This document shows positions 5,890-6,510 of a stretch of DNA of 6,510 nucleotides, piece after piece. Positions within the stretch are counted from its first letter, which is position 1, and each line of letters begins with the position of its first letter. Under the pieces are notes generated by a model, which did no database searches, was not told the origin of the DNA, and saw only the letters and a list, made by a program, of their open reading frames with translations. The position numbers were made by a program, and so were the translations under genes. This DNA is from Megasphaera sp. UBA5897. Lineage in GTDB: Bacteria; Bacillota; Negativicutes; Veillonellales; Megasphaeraceae. The stretch spans positions 11,286 through 17,795 of the forward strand of contig DJEN01000027.1 in the NCBI GenBank assembly GCA_002431345.1. Direction: 5' to 3'.

Positions 5890-6510
5890 TTATGCTTTTT
5901 CATGAGCCGCCAAGGCTTTGAGTTCCGGTTTGAATTCTTCTACCAGTTTGGCTTCTGCCTTCGCTCCTTTTTGCAGGGCTTTGTAAATAATCGCAGCCAT
6001 TTCGTATCGTGTCATCGTCCGTTCGCCGTGATACTTGCCGTCTTCATAGCCCTGAATGATGTCGTTGCCGGCAAGGCGTGACACGGCTTCATATGCCCAG
6101 TGGTTGTCCGGTACATCCGGGAAATCCTTGGACATATTCGGATTGATAACCGAAAGGAGTGCATCCATCTGTGCCTGCAGTGTATCTACTTGAGATTTGA
6201 GCTGTTTGTTTTGTTCTGCCGCATCGGCAATTGCTTTGTTTTTCTGTTTATTGCCGCCGCTTCCCAAGCGGAAGGATACGCCGCCGCCGACCATGTTGTC
6301 ATTCGACCCAATCGTCGAAGATACGTTGAACATCACATCTTCATTCGGCCGATAGAAAACACCCATTGCTGTAGCTGTTTTATTGCGGTAGTTGCCTACG
6401 CCGACTGCCACATTCAGCTTGGAATCAGCGTCAAATTCCATCGGATGCAGGTTGGCTATAGCCGCCGCATTGGCACCTACTTCATTGATGCGGGAGTCAA
6501 ACTGTTCTAT
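5890..6510 (-). CDS. Trimeric autotransporter, YadA-type anchor with C-terminal SLH domain (5' end outside window)
   Basis: The C-terminal 206 residues of a type Vc (trimeric autotransporter) surface protein; the reading frame is open to the window edge. Fragment residues 1-83 are the YadA anchor: a helical stalk (INEVGANAAAIANLHPMEFD) and then four membrane strands, with VAVGVGNYR, AMGVFYRPN, VMFNVSSTIG and GGGVSFRLG the typical blocks. Instead of stopping at the barrel end, the chain continues as a lysine/glutamine-rich coiled coil (about 85-120) and one SLH domain (about 127-178: KDFPDVPDNHWAY, GYEDGKYHGERTMTRYEMA). It ends in a charged helical tail (179-206). Negativicutes use SLH domains to bind peptidoglycan carrying polyamine, so this end should sit in the periplasm and tie the trimer to the wall (inference). 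The passenger, probably an adhesin, is outside the window. The methionine at 6441 is internal. The gene converges on the kinase operon. Confidence 0.88.
   Translation of the reverse strand: MEQFDSRINEVGANAAAIANLHPMEFDADSKLNVAVGVGNYRNKTATAMGVFYRPNEDVMFNVSSTIGSNDNMVGGGVSFRLGSGGNKQKNKAIADAAEQNKQLKSQVDTLQAQMDALLSVINPNMSKDFPDVPDNHWAYEAVSRLAGNDIIQGYEDGKYHGERTMTRYEMAAIIYKALQKGAKAEAKLVEEFKPELKALAAHEKA

Noticed and set aside
6439..6441. Methionine codon at 6441 as the start of a small SLH protein
   Set aside because: The frame stays open to the window edge, and the 23 preceding codons complete the YadA-anchor stalk (INEVGANAAAIANLHP).

Overview
The window looks like chromosomal DNA of a diderm Firmicute of the class Negativicutes, most likely Megasphaera or a close relative. 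Three things point there. The right-hand gene combines a trimeric-autotransporter outer-membrane anchor with an S-layer homology (SLH) domain, which is the Negativicutes way of fixing the outer membrane to peptidoglycan. The ribosome binding sites are strong and Firmicute-like. A flavin- and metal-type 2-hydroxyacid (lactate) dehydrogenase is also present. The genus is an inference from these traits, not a database match.

Left part (1-1932, + strand): the 3' end of ilvB and a complete ilvN encode the two subunits of acetohydroxyacid synthase. They overlap by 4 bases and are closed by a strong 12-bp hairpin terminator. An extended -10 promoter right behind it drives a radical SAM protein of the PflX type (COG1313), whose target is unknown. 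Its stop codon directly abuts the stop codon of the next, convergent gene.

Middle (1933-3342, - strand): a GlcD/D-lactate dehydrogenase family flavoprotein. The promoter and ribosome binding site place its start 33 bases inside the longest reading frame. A divergent intergenic region (3343-3526) holds its promoter and the promoter of the following operon.

Right part (3527-5793, + strand): the most unusual content. Two adjacent, paralogous, polytopic membrane proteins of the AgrC/GHKL sensor-kinase type overlap by 4 bases. The first has an intact H-box (RHD, H260) but stops cleanly before the ATPase domain. The second has an intact GHKL ATPase domain, but lysine (K260) replaces the phospho-acceptor histidine. 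The pair therefore looks like one histidine kinase divided between two subunits, with trans-phosphorylation expected in a hetero-oligomer. No response regulator is encoded in the window. The second gene carries a run of ten C close to its 3' end, which could shift its C-terminal tail by slippage. A 13-bp hairpin follows.

Far right (5890-6510, - strand, incomplete): the C-terminal end of a YadA-type trimeric autotransporter, extended past the barrel by a coiled coil and an SLH domain. No tRNA, rRNA, insertion sequence, CRISPR array or prophage gene was seen.
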